Positions 33,693 through 42,985 of a stretch of 64,000 nt of DNA are shown here, piece by piece. Each line of letters starts with the position of its first letter. Positions within the stretch are counted from its first letter, which is position 1. Position numbers and translations under genes: made by a program. The stretch is from Hyphomicrobiales bacterium (GTDB lineage Bacteria; Pseudomonadota; Alphaproteobacteria; Rhizobiales; Rhizobiaceae), in contig UBMI01000021.1 in assembly GCA_900466475.1 (NCBI GenBank), positions 124,001-188,000 on the forward strand, in the 5' to 3' direction. The notes under the pieces are model-generated. The model did no database searches. It was not told where the DNA came from and saw only the letters and a program-made list of their open reading frames with translations.

Positions 33693-34205
33693 ATGATCGT
33701 AGCTGCAATCCTTCTGGTTTTTCCGCTCTGCCTGGCTTTCGCGGCCATATCCGATCTGTTGACGATGACGATCCCGAACAGGGTGTCGTTGATCCTGATG
33801 ATTTCGTTCGCCGTGCTGGCGCCTTTGAGTGGCATGGCTCTTCCTGCAATCGGAATGCACGCACTTGGCGCCGCCATCGTGTTCGGCATTTGCTTTGCAC
33901 TCTTCGCGCTCAATGTGATGGGCGGCGGAGACGCGAAACTTCTGAGCGCGGCCGCGATCTGGTTCGGTTACGATCCAGCTCTGCTGTCTTTTCTTGTTTA
34001 TGTCAGTTTCATCGGCGGCTTGGTGACGGTCGCAATCCTGTTGATCCGCTCGCAGGCAGATATGATATTGGCGATCGGCCTGCCCATTCCCAATTCGCTC
34101 CTGCTCGCCAAGAAGATCCCCTATGGTGTTGCCATCGCGATTGGTGGCTTCGTCGCCTTCCCGTCCTCGCCGTTGTTCCTGGCTGCGCTGGAAAGCCTGA
34201 AATGA
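33693..34205 (+). CDS. cpaA: Prepilin peptidase, A24 family
   Basis: CpaA cleaves the leader from Flp pilins and TadE-like pseudopilins at the inner membrane. The 170-residue polytopic protein has the two catalytic aspartates of the family: Asp21 in AISDLLTMTIPN and Asp80 in MGGGDAKLL. There are about five to six helices, with no N-methyltransferase extension, as usual for Tad enzymes. It begins after the pilin terminator. The next gene, cpaB, is 110 bp away, behind a likely CtrA-controlled promoter. Confidence 0.93.
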   Translation: MIVAAILLVFPLCLAFAAISDLLTMTIPNRVSLILMISFAVLAPLSGMALPAIGMHALGAAIVFGICFALFALNVMGGGDAKLLSAAAIWFGYDPALLSFLVYVSFIGGLVTVAILLIRSQADMILAIGLPIPNSLLLAKKIPYGVAIAIGGFVAFPSSPLFLAALESLK

Positions 34206-34212
34206 CGGCGTA

Positions 34213-34227
34213 TTAATCGGCCGTTAA
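34213..34227. promoter_or_regulatory. CtrA-type box upstream of cpaB
   Basis: TTAA (34213-34216), seven bases, TTAA (34224-34227) followed by C: an exact match to the alphaproteobacterial CtrA consensus TTAA-N7-TTAA(C). It lies about 90 bp before the cpaB ATG. In Caulobacter CtrA controls pilA, so cell-cycle control of the pilus operon here is a reasonable inference. The surrounding AT-rich stretch makes chance occurrence possible. Confidence 0.6.
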
Positions 34228-34315
34228 CTTAAAATGTAAGTGTTCCATTAACTATAATTATACCAATTCCTGAGCATTCTGCGGGGCGAACGCGTCGTGC
34301 CCTAAGGAATGATCA

Positions 34316-35131
34316 ATGAAACCGGCCCGCCTTATTATCCTAGCTGTCGCCGTGGTGGCAGCCGGCCTTGCCGGTCTTCTTGCGATGAACATGGCCGGTA
34401 GTGGCAACGTCGTCACGAAGGTCCAATCCGTCATCGAGAAAGAGCCGACCGTCAACGTCCTGGTTTCCAGCGCCAATCTCCCTGTCGGCGCGCGGCTGGA
34501 TGAGAAGGCCGTCCACTGGATAGCCTGGCCCCAGAACGGGGTCGTCCAGGGCTTCATTACCGAGACCGATCGGCCGGACGCTATCAAGGATCTGCAGGGC
34601 GCTGTCGTGCGCTTGCCCGTCTTCGAGGGCGAACCGATCCGTCCGGAGAAGGTCGCCGATTCCAACAGCCGAATCCTGTCCTCGCTGCTGCCTGCCGGCA
34701 AGCGCGCCGTGGCGACCGAAATCTCCGTGGCGACCGGTGCCGGTGGCTTCATCCTCCCCAATGACCGCGTTGACGTGATCATGGTGCGTAAGGGGCAGGG
34801 CACGGACAAATATATAACCGAAACCGTTTTGAGTAACGTCCGCGTTCTCGCCATCGACCAGCAGATCGAGGAAAAGGAAGACGGCACCAAGGCTGCGGTT
34901 GGCACGACAGCAACGCTGGAACTCACCCCCGACCAGACCAAGGTTCTGGCCGTCGCCCAGCAGATGGCCGATCGCCTTTCACTCGCCCTGCGCTCCGTTG
35001 CCGACGCGCAAGAGCAGGACACCAGCGCGGCAGACTACCTGCTGAGTGGCGACAACGGCAGCGCAATCGTCCAGGTCATCAAGTCCGGCTCCATCGTTAC
35101 GGATGCCACCGGCTCAGTGAAGCCGGAGTAA
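34316..35131 (+). CDS. cpaB: Flp pilus assembly protein CpaB/RcpC
   Basis: The 271-residue protein is anchored by one N-terminal helix (RLIILAVAVVAAGLAGLLAMNM). The SAF-like domain follows: VNVLVSSANLPVGARLDEKAVHWIAWP and LVRLP-type strand RLPVFEGEPIRPEKV, then ISVATGAGGFILPNDRVDVIMVRKG and TATLELTPDQTKVLAVAQQM. CpaB lies in the periplasm with the secretin CpaC. First gene of cpaB-cpaC-cpaD-cpaE-cpaF-tadB-tadC, which runs without internal terminators. Confidence 0.93.
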   Translation: MKPARLIILAVAVVAAGLAGLLAMNMAGSGNVVTKVQSVIEKEPTVNVLVSSANLPVGARLDEKAVHWIAWPQNGVVQGFITETDRPDAIKDLQGAVVRLPVFEGEPIRPEKVADSNSRILSSLLPAGKRAVATEISVATGAGGFILPNDRVDVIMVRKGQGTDKYITETVLSNVRVLAIDQQIEEKEDGTKAAVGTTATLELTPDQTKVLAVAQQMADRLSLALRSVADAQEQDTSAADYLLSGDNGSAIVQVIKSGSIVTDATGSVKPE

Positions 35132-35136
35132 GGGAA

Positions 35137-36648
35137 ATGCAGATGGGCAACTCAAAACAGCGCACCAGGCTTTTCCTGACCGGCTGCCTTTCTCTGGCAA
35201 TGGCGGCGACGGGCGTTATGCCGTTTTCCTTTCATGCGCCTTTCGAAGTGAAGCAGGCCAATGCCGGCTCGGAAAGCCTCATCCGTATTTCGCAAGGCGG
35301 TCCCGGCGCGCATCGCCGTCTGAAGCTCGGCCTCAACAAGGCGCTGGTGGTCGACCTGCCGGAAGACGCCCATGACATTCTCGTTTCCGATCCCAGCATG
35401 GCCGATGCCGTAACCCGTACGTCGCGGCGCATCTACCTATTCGGCAAGAAGGTCGGGCAGACCAATATCTTCGTTTTCGGGGCCAGCGGCGAGGAGGTCG
35501 TCAGTCTCGATATCGAGATCGAGCGCGACGTATCCGGGCTTGAGGTCAATCTGCGTCGCTTCATTCCCGACTCCGCCATCAAGGTCGAGATCGTTTCTGA
35601 CAATATCGTGCTGACGGGTACCGTTCGCACGCCGCAAGATGCAACTCAGGCAGCATCGCTCGCTGAAGCGTTCCTGAAGGGCGGTGAGGCCACCACGCGT
35701 ACGGAAACCGCGTCAGGCACCGGCGGCGACAGTGCAGTTGCACTCTTTGCCGAAAACCGCCAGGTCTCACAGGTGGTCAACCTCCTGCAGATCCAGGGTG
35801 AAGACCAGGTCACGCTCAAGGTCACGATCGCCGAGGTTCGTCGCGAAATCCTGAAGCAACTCGGTTTCGACAATCTCGTTACCAACTCCTCGGGCATGAC
35901 GGTCGCCCAGCTCGGCAGCCCATCGGCGGACAGCGCGACATCCGTCGTCGGTGGCGGCCTCGCCGCACTCTTCAAGAACTCGATCGGCAAGTACGATATT
36001 TCGACCTATCTGAATGCGCTGGAACAGGGCAAGGTCGTCCGAACGCTGGCCGAGCCCACGTTGACGGCGATCTCCGGACAGGCCGCGACTTTCAATTCCG
36101 GTGGCCAGGTTCTTTACTCGACGACGGACAATAACGGCAATGTCACCGTGGTTCCCTATAACTACGGTATCAATCTGGCTTTCAAACCGGTGGTCCTTTC
36201 GTCCGGCCGCATCGCCCTGCAGATCAAGACAAATGTCTCCGAGCCGGCGCCGTCGGTATCAGGTGCCGCGCCCACCTATCAGCGCCGCTCTGCAGAGACC
36301 TCGGTCGAACTCCCCTCGGGCGGTTCGATCGCTCTTGCCGGCCTCATCCGCGACAACGTCTCTCAGACGATGAACGGCACTCCCGGCGTCTCGAAGATCC
36401 CGCTTCTCGGCACGCTCTTCCGCCAGAAGGGGGTTGAACGTCAGGAAACGGAACTCGTCATCATCGCGACGCCCTACCTGGTGCGCCCGGTGGCACGCAA
36501 TCAGCTCAACCGGCCGGATGACAATTTCAGCCCGCCGGATGACGCATCCGCCTTCTTCATGAACCGCGTCAACAAGGTCTACGGCAGCTCCCAAGCGCCG
36601 GTTGCCGATGCGCAGTTCCACGGTTCCATCGGATTTATCTACAAATGA
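35137..36648 (+). CDS. cpaC: Tad secretin CpaC/RcpA
   Basis: This is the outer-membrane pore for Flp pilus extrusion, 503 residues. It has an export signal (to about residue 44, KQANAGSES), an N-terminal domain with RRLKLGLNKALVVDLPEDA, a BON-like part (NIVLTGTVRTPQDATQAASLAEAF), and the secretin domain with VRTLAEPTLTAISGQAATFNSGG and SVELPSGGSIALAGLIRDN near the end. The start at 35137 sits very close to AAGGG. Met3 at 35143 has better spacing and may be used instead. The stop overlaps cpaD. Confidence 0.94.
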   Translation: MQMGNSKQRTRLFLTGCLSLAMAATGVMPFSFHAPFEVKQANAGSESLIRISQGGPGAHRRLKLGLNKALVVDLPEDAHDILVSDPSMADAVTRTSRRIYLFGKKVGQTNIFVFGASGEEVVSLDIEIERDVSGLEVNLRRFIPDSAIKVEIVSDNIVLTGTVRTPQDATQAASLAEAFLKGGEATTRTETASGTGGDSAVALFAENRQVSQVVNLLQIQGEDQVTLKVTIAEVRREILKQLGFDNLVTNSSGMTVAQLGSPSADSATSVVGGGLAALFKNSIGKYDISTYLNALEQGKVVRTLAEPTLTAISGQAATFNSGGQVLYSTTDNNGNVTVVPYNYGINLAFKPVVLSSGRIALQIKTNVSEPAPSVSGAAPTYQRRSAETSVELPSGGSIALAGLIRDNVSQTMNGTPGVSKIPLLGTLFRQKGVERQETELVIIATPYLVRPVARNQLNRPDDNFSPPDDASAFFMNRVNKVYGSSQAPVADAQFHGSIGFIYK

Positions 36649-37397
36649 GCGGGGCAGGGTCTGAACCGATGAAAACGAATAGAGATCAGGCGATGGCCCA
36701 TTGCAGCGCGATACATTTCCGCACGACGAGGCCTCTGCTCGCGGCTGCATCACTCGCCGTTGCAATTCTTTCCGGCTGCGCCGGTCCGCGTGACCAGCTC
36801 ACGACCGGAGGCATTCCTGATGATTACCGGGAGCGCCACCCGATCGTCGTGACGGAAGCCGAACAAACGGTCGATATTCCCGTTGCCTCCAGCGATCGCC
36901 GCCTGACGATTGCACAGCGCGAGTTGATTCGCGGCTTCGCGCAAAATTACGCGTCGCGCGCTTCTGGCCCGGTCTATATCCTGACTCCGGAGGGATCAGC
37001 CAATGCAGGCGCGGCTCGCGCCCTGCGCAGCCAGGTTCGTGCCGAACTTGCTTCGCGTGGCATTGCCAGCAACAAGATCATCAATACGTCCTATGCAGCA
37101 ACCGGTCTCCGCGACGCTGCGCCGATACGCTTGAGCTTTACCGGTATGACGGCGGTAACGACCCAGTGCGGTCAGTGGCCGAGGGATATCTCGGCAGACT
37201 TCACGAATCAGAATTACTACAATTTCGGCTGTGCCTCGCAGAACAACCTCGCCGCTCAGGTCGCCAATCCGGAAGATTTTGTCGCTCCGCGCGGCATGAC
37301 TCCGATCGACGCCGAGCGGCGCAATCAGGCGATCCAGGAATACCGGACGACCACGACCACGATCGATGATGTCGATTCCGGCCAGACCGGTTTCTGA
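36645..37397 (+). CDS. cpaD: Pilus assembly lipoprotein CpaD
   Basis: The 250-residue lipoprotein has a lipobox ILSGC ending at Cys45 (counted from 36645). The CpaD domain follows: DDYRERHPIVVTEAEQTVDIPV, LTIAQRELIRGFAQNY and GQWPRDISADFTNQNYYNFGCASQNNLAAQVANPEDFVAPRG, which holds the conserved Cys. The ATG at 36645 overlaps the cpaC stop by four bases; the ATG at 36669 gives a more usual 30-residue leader and is an alternative. It is thought to stabilise the secretin at the outer membrane. Confidence 0.92.
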   Translation: MSGAGSEPMKTNRDQAMAHCSAIHFRTTRPLLAAASLAVAILSGCAGPRDQLTTGGIPDDYRERHPIVVTEAEQTVDIPVASSDRRLTIAQRELIRGFAQNYASRASGPVYILTPEGSANAGAARALRSQVRAELASRGIASNKIINTSYAATGLRDAAPIRLSFTGMTAVTTQCGQWPRDISADFTNQNYYNFGCASQNNLAAQVANPEDFVAPRGMTPIDAERRNQAIQEYRTTTTTIDDVDSGQTGF

Positions 37398-37414
37398 TCA
37401 GGCGGGATGAAACG

Positions 37415-38692
37415 ATGAGCACCGTCGACTACGAAATCAAGAATACCAGCGAGCTCCGACATGCCGAAGAGGCTATGCGCATGGGCGAACTGGAAAATAT
37501 GCGGCCGCTGCCGCGCATCTCCGTTCACGCCTTCTGCGAAAGCGAGGGATTGCAGCGGGTGATGGAGCGCTGCGCCAATGACCGTCGCATGTCGAAAGTC
37601 AGTCTGCGCATTACCAGCGGCGGAACGGCGGCGGCTGCGAACATGTTTTCCAGCGCACCGACCCCGAACCTCATCATCCTTGAAACCAGGGCGAATCCTG
37701 CGGGCCTACTTGCCGAGCTCGCGCCACTTGCTGCCGTCTGCGATCCCTCCACCAAGGTCATTATCGTCGGCTACTACAACGATATCGGTCTTTACCGCGA
37801 TCTGATCCGCAACGGCATTTCCGAATATATGGTCCAGCCTGTCGCCATGCCGGATATCATGGCCGCAATGGCGACGATCTTCGTCGATCCGGAAGCCGAG
37901 CCGCTTGGCCGCTCCATCGCCTTTATTGGCGCGAAGGGCGGGGTCGGCGCATCGACCATTGCGCATAATTGCGCCTTCGGGATCTCGAACCTGTTCTCGA
38001 CCGAAACGATCCTGGCCGATCTCGACCTGCCTTATGGCACGGCGAACATCGATTTCGATCAGGATCCGGCCCAGGGCATTGCTGAGGCTGTCTTTGCGCC
38101 GGAACGGCTTGACGAGGTTTTCCTTGACCGCCTGCTGACCAAGTGCTCGGAGCATCTCTCGCTTTTGGCTGCCCCTTCGCTTCTCGATCGCGCCTATGAT
38201 TTCGATGGCCAGGCCTTCCAGCCGGTCATGGATGTGCTGCAGCGCAGTGCGCCGGTGACGGTGCTCGATGTTCCTCATGCCTGGTCGGACTGGACCCGTT
38301 CGGTCCTGTCGAGCGCCGATGAGGTCGTCATTTGCGCCGTTCCCGACCTCGCTAACCTTCGCAACACCAAGAACATGCTTGATGCGCTCCGCAAGATGCG
38401 CCCGAACGACAAGGTGCCGCATCTCATTCTCAATCAGGTCGGCATGCCAAAGCGGCCGGAAATTTCGATTTCAGATTTCTGCGAGCCGCTGGAAGTCGAG
38501 CCGATCGCCATCATTCCCTTCGATATCGGTCTTTTCGGTAACGCCGCTAATAGCGGCCGGATGATCTCCGAGGTCGACCCAAAGTCGCCGACATCGGAGA
38601 CCTTTTCGCAGATCTCGCACATCGTCACGGGTCGCGTGGCGATCAAGAAATCCAGGAAGGGCGGCCTTCTCGGCCTTCTGAAGCGCAAGTGA
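37415..38692 (+). CDS. cpaE: Pilus localisation ATPase CpaE/TadZ
   Basis: The 425-residue protein has a receiver-like N-terminal domain (about 35-160: ISVHAFCESEG, LIILETRANPAGLLAELAPLAAVCDPSTKVIIVG) and a MinD/ParA-type ATPase. The deviant Walker A GAKGGVGAST spans residues 172-181, with the signature Lys174. It positions the Tad machine at the cell pole. The C terminus is basic (KKSRKGGLLGLLKRK). The fit to TadZ/CpaE is complete, including the lost phosphoacceptor in the receiver-like part. Confidence 0.93.
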   Translation: MSTVDYEIKNTSELRHAEEAMRMGELENMRPLPRISVHAFCESEGLQRVMERCANDRRMSKVSLRITSGGTAAAANMFSSAPTPNLIILETRANPAGLLAELAPLAAVCDPSTKVIIVGYYNDIGLYRDLIRNGISEYMVQPVAMPDIMAAMATIFVDPEAEPLGRSIAFIGAKGGVGASTIAHNCAFGISNLFSTETILADLDLPYGTANIDFDQDPAQGIAEAVFAPERLDEVFLDRLLTKCSEHLSLLAAPSLLDRAYDFDGQAFQPVMDVLQRSAPVTVLDVPHAWSDWTRSVLSSADEVVICAVPDLANLRNTKNMLDALRKMRPNDKVPHLILNQVGMPKRPEISISDFCEPLEVEPIAIIPFDIGLFGNAANSGRMISEVDPKSPTSETFSQISHIVTGRVAIKKSRKGGLLGLLKRK

Positions 38693-38715
38693 ACGACTAG
38701 AATTGGATCGGATCA

Positions 38716-40200
38716 ATGTTCGGAAAACGCGGAAATGAAGGTTTCGGAAAGGCCGGTGCCGGCGGTATCGCCGCTCCTCCGCCGCCGATGCCGGCTGCCG
38801 CCCCGGCAGCGCCATCCGGTCCCGCGGTGCTCGTCGAGCCGTCGCGCGAACCTGTCCGCCAGCAGGTGGCGCCGCCGCCGATACAGACGCCGCAGCGCAA
38901 GCGGCCCGCCCGGACGGACGAATATTACGATACCAAGGCGCAGGTCTTTTCCGCGCTGATCGATACGATCGACCTCTCGCAGCTCTCCAAACTGGATGGC
39001 GAAAGCGCGCGTGAGGAAATCCGCGATATTGTCAACGATATCATCACCATCAAGAATTTCGCCATGTCGATCTCCGAGCAGGAAGAACTGCTCGAGGATA
39101 TCTGCAACGACGTGCTTGGTTACGGTCCGCTCGAGCCGCTGCTGGCGCGCGACGACATTGCCGATATCATGGTCAATGGTGCCGGCCAGACCTTCATCGA
39201 AGTCGGCGGCAAGACCATCGAATCCGAAATCCGCTTCCGCGACAATTCGCAGCTTCTTTCGATCTGCCAGCGCATCGTCAGCCAGGTCGGCCGCCGTGTC
39301 GATGAATCGAGCCCGATCTGCGACGCGCGCCTGCCCGACGGCTCGCGCGTCAACGTCATCGCGCCGCCGCTGTCGATCGATGGCCCGGCACTCACTATCC
39401 GTAAGTTCAAGAAGGACAAGCTGACGCTCGATCAGCTGGTGCGCTTCGGCGCCATCACGCCTGAAGGCGCGACAGTGCTTCAGATCATCGGCCGCGTCCG
39501 CTGCAACGTCATCATCTCGGGCGGAACGGGCTCGGGCAAAACCACGCTTCTGAACTGCCTGACGAACTATATCGACCGCGATGAGCGTGTCATTACCTGC
39601 GAAGATACAGCCGAATTGCAGCTCCAGCAGCCGCATGTGGTGCGTCTGGAAACCCGCCCGCCGAACATCGAAGGCGAGGGCGAGATTACCATGCGCGACC
39701 TCGTCAAGAACTGCCTGCGTATGCGTCCCGAACGCATCATCGTCGGCGAAGTCCGCGGACCCGAGGTTTTCGACCTCCTGCAGGCCATGAACACCGGCCA
39801 TGACGGCTCGATGGGCACGATCCACGCCAACAACCCGCGCGAATGCCTGAGCCGTATGGAATCGATGATCGCCATGGGTGGCTTCACCCTGCCGGCAAAG
39901 ACCGTGCGCGAAATCATTTCTTCCTCGATCGATGTCATCATCCAGGCGCAGCGCCTTCGTGACGGCTCGCGTCGCATCACCCAGATCACCGAGGTGATCG
40001 GCATGGAAGGTGACGTCATCATCACTCAGGATCTGATGCGTTACGAGATCGAAGGCGAGGACGCGAGCGGCCGTCTGATTGGGCGCCATATGTCGACCGG
40101 TATCGGCAAACCGCATTTCTGGGATCGCGCCCGCTACTACAACGAAGAAAAACGCCTCGCCGCCGCGCTCGACGAGATGGAACTGAAATCGAAGGATTGA
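38716..40200 (+). CDS. cpaF: Pilus assembly ATPase CpaF/TadA
   Basis: This is the secretion ATPase of the Tad system, 494 residues. A proline-rich N-terminal tail (PPPPMPAAAPAAP, about residues 17-60) precedes the CpaF core. Walker A is GGTGSGKTT at 269-277. Asp box and Walker B follow in ITCEDTAELQLQQPHVVRLETRPPNIEG and RPERIIVGEVRGPE, and the His box is in TGHDGSMGTIHANNPRE. It hydrolyses ATP in the cytoplasm to drive pilin assembly and retraction. It is spaced one base from tadB. Confidence 0.95.
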   Translation: MFGKRGNEGFGKAGAGGIAAPPPPMPAAAPAAPSGPAVLVEPSREPVRQQVAPPPIQTPQRKRPARTDEYYDTKAQVFSALIDTIDLSQLSKLDGESAREEIRDIVNDIITIKNFAMSISEQEELLEDICNDVLGYGPLEPLLARDDIADIMVNGAGQTFIEVGGKTIESEIRFRDNSQLLSICQRIVSQVGRRVDESSPICDARLPDGSRVNVIAPPLSIDGPALTIRKFKKDKLTLDQLVRFGAITPEGATVLQIIGRVRCNVIISGGTGSGKTTLLNCLTNYIDRDERVITCEDTAELQLQQPHVVRLETRPPNIEGEGEITMRDLVKNCLRMRPERIIVGEVRGPEVFDLLQAMNTGHDGSMGTIHANNPRECLSRMESMIAMGGFTLPAKTVREIISSSIDVIIQAQRLRDGSRRITQITEVIGMEGDVIITQDLMRYEIEGEDASGRLIGRHMSTGIGKPHFWDRARYYNEEKRLAAALDEMELKSKD

Positions 40201-40201
40201 G

Positions 40202-41209
40202 ATGTTCGGCATCGATCCGACAGTGCTGGCAATTGTCGTTCTTGCAGCCGTTGCGGCGGCAGCGGTGAGCTATGCCCTATTGTTCTCGCGTATCGAGAGC
40301 GACAAGAAATCGGCAAGTCGCATCAACCGCGTCAAATCGGCCGAAGTCGATCGCACCAAGGTCAAGGCTGCCCGCGACCGCGTGCAGGAACTGTCGAAGC
40401 GCCGAAAATCGGTACAGGACAGCCTGAAGGATCTCGAAAAACGGCAGCATGAGAAGACCAAGAAAACGCTGTCGCTGAAATCCCGCCTGGTGCAGGCGGG
40501 ACTGCCGATCACGCCAACCCGTTTCTATCTCTTCAGCGCGTTCTTCGCACTTGTGCTGCTGGTCTTGCTTTTTATTGCCGGCGCATCGACACCGGTCATG
40601 CTCGGTATCCCCGTGGCCGCAGGGCTTGGTCTGCCGCGCTGGGTGCTGGGCTTCCTCATTTCGCGCCGCCAGAACAAGTTCCTTGATGAATTTCCGAATG
40701 CGCTCGACGTTATCGTCCGCTCCATCCGCTCCGGCCTGCCGCTGAACGACGCGATCCGCCTCGTTGCGACCGATGGGGTCGAGCCGGTCAAGGGCGAATT
40801 CCGCCGTATCGTCGAATCGCAGCAGGTCGGCCTCAGCGTGCCCGAAGCCTGCGCCCGCATGACCAATCAGATGCCGTTGCAGGAAGTCAATTTCTTCGCG
40901 ATCGTCATCGCCATCCAGTCGCAGGCTGGCGGCAACCTGTCGGAAGCGATCGGTAACCTTTCAAAGGTGCTGCGTGACCGTAAGAAGATGAAGGCCAAGG
41001 TCAAGGCGCTGTCGATGGAAGCCAAGGCATCGGCCTGCATCATCGGCGCCCTGCCTTTCATCGTTGCCCTGCTCGTTTACCTCACGTCGCCGCAATACAT
41101 GATGCTCTTGTTCACCGATCCGCGCGGCCACTTCATCATGGGCTTTTCGGCGGTCTGGATGTCTATCGGTATCTTCGTGATGCGCAACATGATCAATTTC
41201 GATATCTAG
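40202..41209 (+). CDS. tadB: Type II/Tad secretion inner-membrane platform protein TadB
   Basis: The 335-residue T2SSF-domain protein has one N-terminal helix and a basic cytoplasmic stretch (RTKVKAARDRVQELSKRRKSVQDSLKDLEKRQHEKTKKTL). The platform domain contains ALDVIVRSIRSGLPLNDAIRLVA and SQAGGNLSEAIGNLSKVLRDRKKMKAKVKALSMEAKASA, followed by two C-terminal helices. It couples CpaF to pilus assembly in the inner membrane, together with TadC 14 bp downstream. Confidence 0.93.
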   Translation: MFGIDPTVLAIVVLAAVAAAAVSYALLFSRIESDKKSASRINRVKSAEVDRTKVKAARDRVQELSKRRKSVQDSLKDLEKRQHEKTKKTLSLKSRLVQAGLPITPTRFYLFSAFFALVLLVLLFIAGASTPVMLGIPVAAGLGLPRWVLGFLISRRQNKFLDEFPNALDVIVRSIRSGLPLNDAIRLVATDGVEPVKGEFRRIVESQQVGLSVPEACARMTNQMPLQEVNFFAIVIAIQSQAGGNLSEAIGNLSKVLRDRKKMKAKVKALSMEAKASACIIGALPFIVALLVYLTSPQYMMLLFTDPRGHFIMGFSAVWMSIGIFVMRNMINFDI

Positions 41210-41223
41210 CGGGAGCAAGGCAC

Positions 41224-42207
41224 ATGTCGCAGGAACTTGCCGCAACCTTGACCGATCCCGCCATGATCGTGGCGGTGCTCGTCGCCATCGCTGTCTTTGC
41301 CACTTTCTACACGCTTGCCGTTCCCTTTTTCGAGCGTGGCGATCTCAACAAGCGCATGAAGGCCGTCTCGACCGAGCGTGAGCAGATCCGCGCCCGCGAG
41401 CGCGCCCGTATGAATGCCGACACTGGCAGCAAGGCGACGCTCAGAAACCAGAACAATCGATCCGTCCGTCAAATTGTCGAGCGGTTCAATCTGCGCAAAG
41501 CGCTTGTCGACGACAACACGATGAACAAGCTGCGCGCGGCTGGTCTGCGTTCGGAAAATGCGCTGAACACTTTCCTTGTCGCGCGCTTTCTTCTGCCGTT
41601 TCTTTTCCTGGCGGTTGCCGCATTCTGGATGTTCGGTCTCGGCAATCTTGCCGACAAGGGCCTGCCGATCCGGATCTTCATCGTCATCGGCATCGCCTAT
41701 ATCGGCTTCTATGCGCCGAACATCTATATCTCCAACCGTATGGGTAAGCGTCAGCAATCCATCAAGCGCGCCTGGCCGGATGCGCTGGACATGATGCTGA
41801 TCTGTGTGGAATCGGGTATTTCCATCGAGGCAGCCATGCGCCGGGTTTCCGAAGAGCTCGGCGAACAGTCACCGCCGCTCGCCGAAGAAATGGTGCTGAC
41901 AACTGCTGAGCTCTCCTTCCTGCCGGATCGCCGCGTCGCCCTCGAGAATCTTGCGACCCGCACCCAGATCGATCTGGTCCGCTCCGTCACCCAGGCGCTC
42001 ATTCAGGCCGACCGTTACGGCACGCCTGTTGCGACAGCGCTGCGCGTCCTTGCCCAGGAGGGCCGCGACGAACGCATGAACGAGGCGGAAAAGAAGGCCG
42101 CTGCCCTGCCGCCGAAGCTGACCGTTCCGATGATCCTCTTCTTCCTGCCGGTGCTGATCGCCGTCATCCTTGGCCCTGCCGGCATCCAGGTCGCCGATCG
42201 GTTCTGA
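41224..42207 (+). CDS. tadC: Type II/Tad secretion inner-membrane platform protein TadC
   Basis: The 327-residue partner of TadB has the same architecture: N-terminal helix (MIVAVLVAIAVFATFYTLAVPFF), basic cytoplasmic segment, central helices, and the T2SSF domain with MLICVESGISIEAAMRRVSEELGEQSPPLAEEM and LIQADRYGTPVATALRVLAQEGRDERMNEAEKKAAALPPKL. The last helix is LTVPMILFFLPVLIAVILGPAGI. It is the last gene of the cpa operon. Confidence 0.93.
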   Translation: MSQELAATLTDPAMIVAVLVAIAVFATFYTLAVPFFERGDLNKRMKAVSTEREQIRARERARMNADTGSKATLRNQNNRSVRQIVERFNLRKALVDDNTMNKLRAAGLRSENALNTFLVARFLLPFLFLAVAAFWMFGLGNLADKGLPIRIFIVIGIAYIGFYAPNIYISNRMGKRQQSIKRAWPDALDMMLICVESGISIEAAMRRVSEELGEQSPPLAEEMVLTTAELSFLPDRRVALENLATRTQIDLVRSVTQALIQADRYGTPVATALRVLAQEGRDERMNEAEKKAAALPPKLTVPMILFFLPVLIAVILGPAGIQVADRF

Positions 42208-42351
42208 TTAAGAGATCCGGAAACCCCGCTTTTCCCAAGAACGGCAAAACAAACGGCGATCATCGGCGAGCGGCCCTTGATCGGGTGGGCATTTCCAGCA
42301 AAATTGCATTGCGGTTTTACATCCGGAATTGTGTGAGAATGGAGTTTTGCC

Positions 42352-42984
42352 ATGTCGTCTCTGGGCATCTTTATCAGCATCATCAGCGCTTTGATGATCG
42401 GCGCCATGAGCCCCGGCCCGAGTTTCGTCGTCGTCTCGCGCATCGCCATTTCGCGTTCCCGCTTTGACGGGCTTGCCGCTGCACTCGGCATGGGCATCGG
42501 CGGCGTGACCTTCGCCATCCTTGCCCTTGCCGGCTTGACGGCGCTGCTCTCGCAATTCGAGTGGCTTTACCTCGTTCTCAAGATCGCGGGCGGCGCCTAT
42601 CTGATCTATATTGCTGTCGCGATCTGGAAGGGCGCCAGCGAACCGCTGGCGCTTTCAGGCGACATAGCCGGTAAAAGCACACCGGCGCGCAGTTTCACGG
42701 CAGCGATGCTGACGCAGTTGAGCAATCCCAAAACGATCGTGGTCTACGCCAGTATCTTCGCGGCGCTGCTGCCCAAGACGGTGCCGGTGGAGCTTTTGCT
42801 GGCACTGCCGATTGGCGTCTTCCTGGTCGAAGCGGGATGGTATGCGATCGTTGCGCTCGCCTTTTCGGCCCAGCAGCCGCGCAAAGTCTATCTTGCTGCC
42901 AAGGCTTGGATCGACAGGGCCGCGGGCGCGGTCATGGCCGGTCTCGGCCTGCGTCTCATCCTCTCGGGACTGAGCAGCAGATGA
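42352..42984 (+). CDS. LysE/RhtB family amino acid exporter
   Basis: The 210-residue polytopic protein has about six helices. The N terminus has ISALMIGAMSPGPSFVVVSRIAISRSR, the SPGP-x(3)-V motif of the LysE/RhtB family, then GIGGVTFAILALAGLTALL, and NPKTIVVYASIFAALLP with the conserved NPK. The transported amino acid or homoserine-like compound is unknown. It stands alone between the Tad operon and the converging tadD-like gene, one base from its 3' end, and has no evident link to pili. Confidence 0.9.
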   Translation: MSSLGIFISIISALMIGAMSPGPSFVVVSRIAISRSRFDGLAAALGMGIGGVTFAILALAGLTALLSQFEWLYLVLKIAGGAYLIYIAVAIWKGASEPLALSGDIAGKSTPARSFTAAMLTQLSNPKTIVVYASIFAALLPKTVPVELLLALPIGVFLVEAGWYAIVALAFSAQQPRKVYLAAKAWIDRAAGAVMAGLGLRLILSGLSSR

Positions 42985-42985
42985 C

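Noticed and set aside
38713..40212. 499-codon frame opposite cpaF
   Set aside because: Mirror of the codon bias of cpaF; repeated D and H-rich text without any domain.
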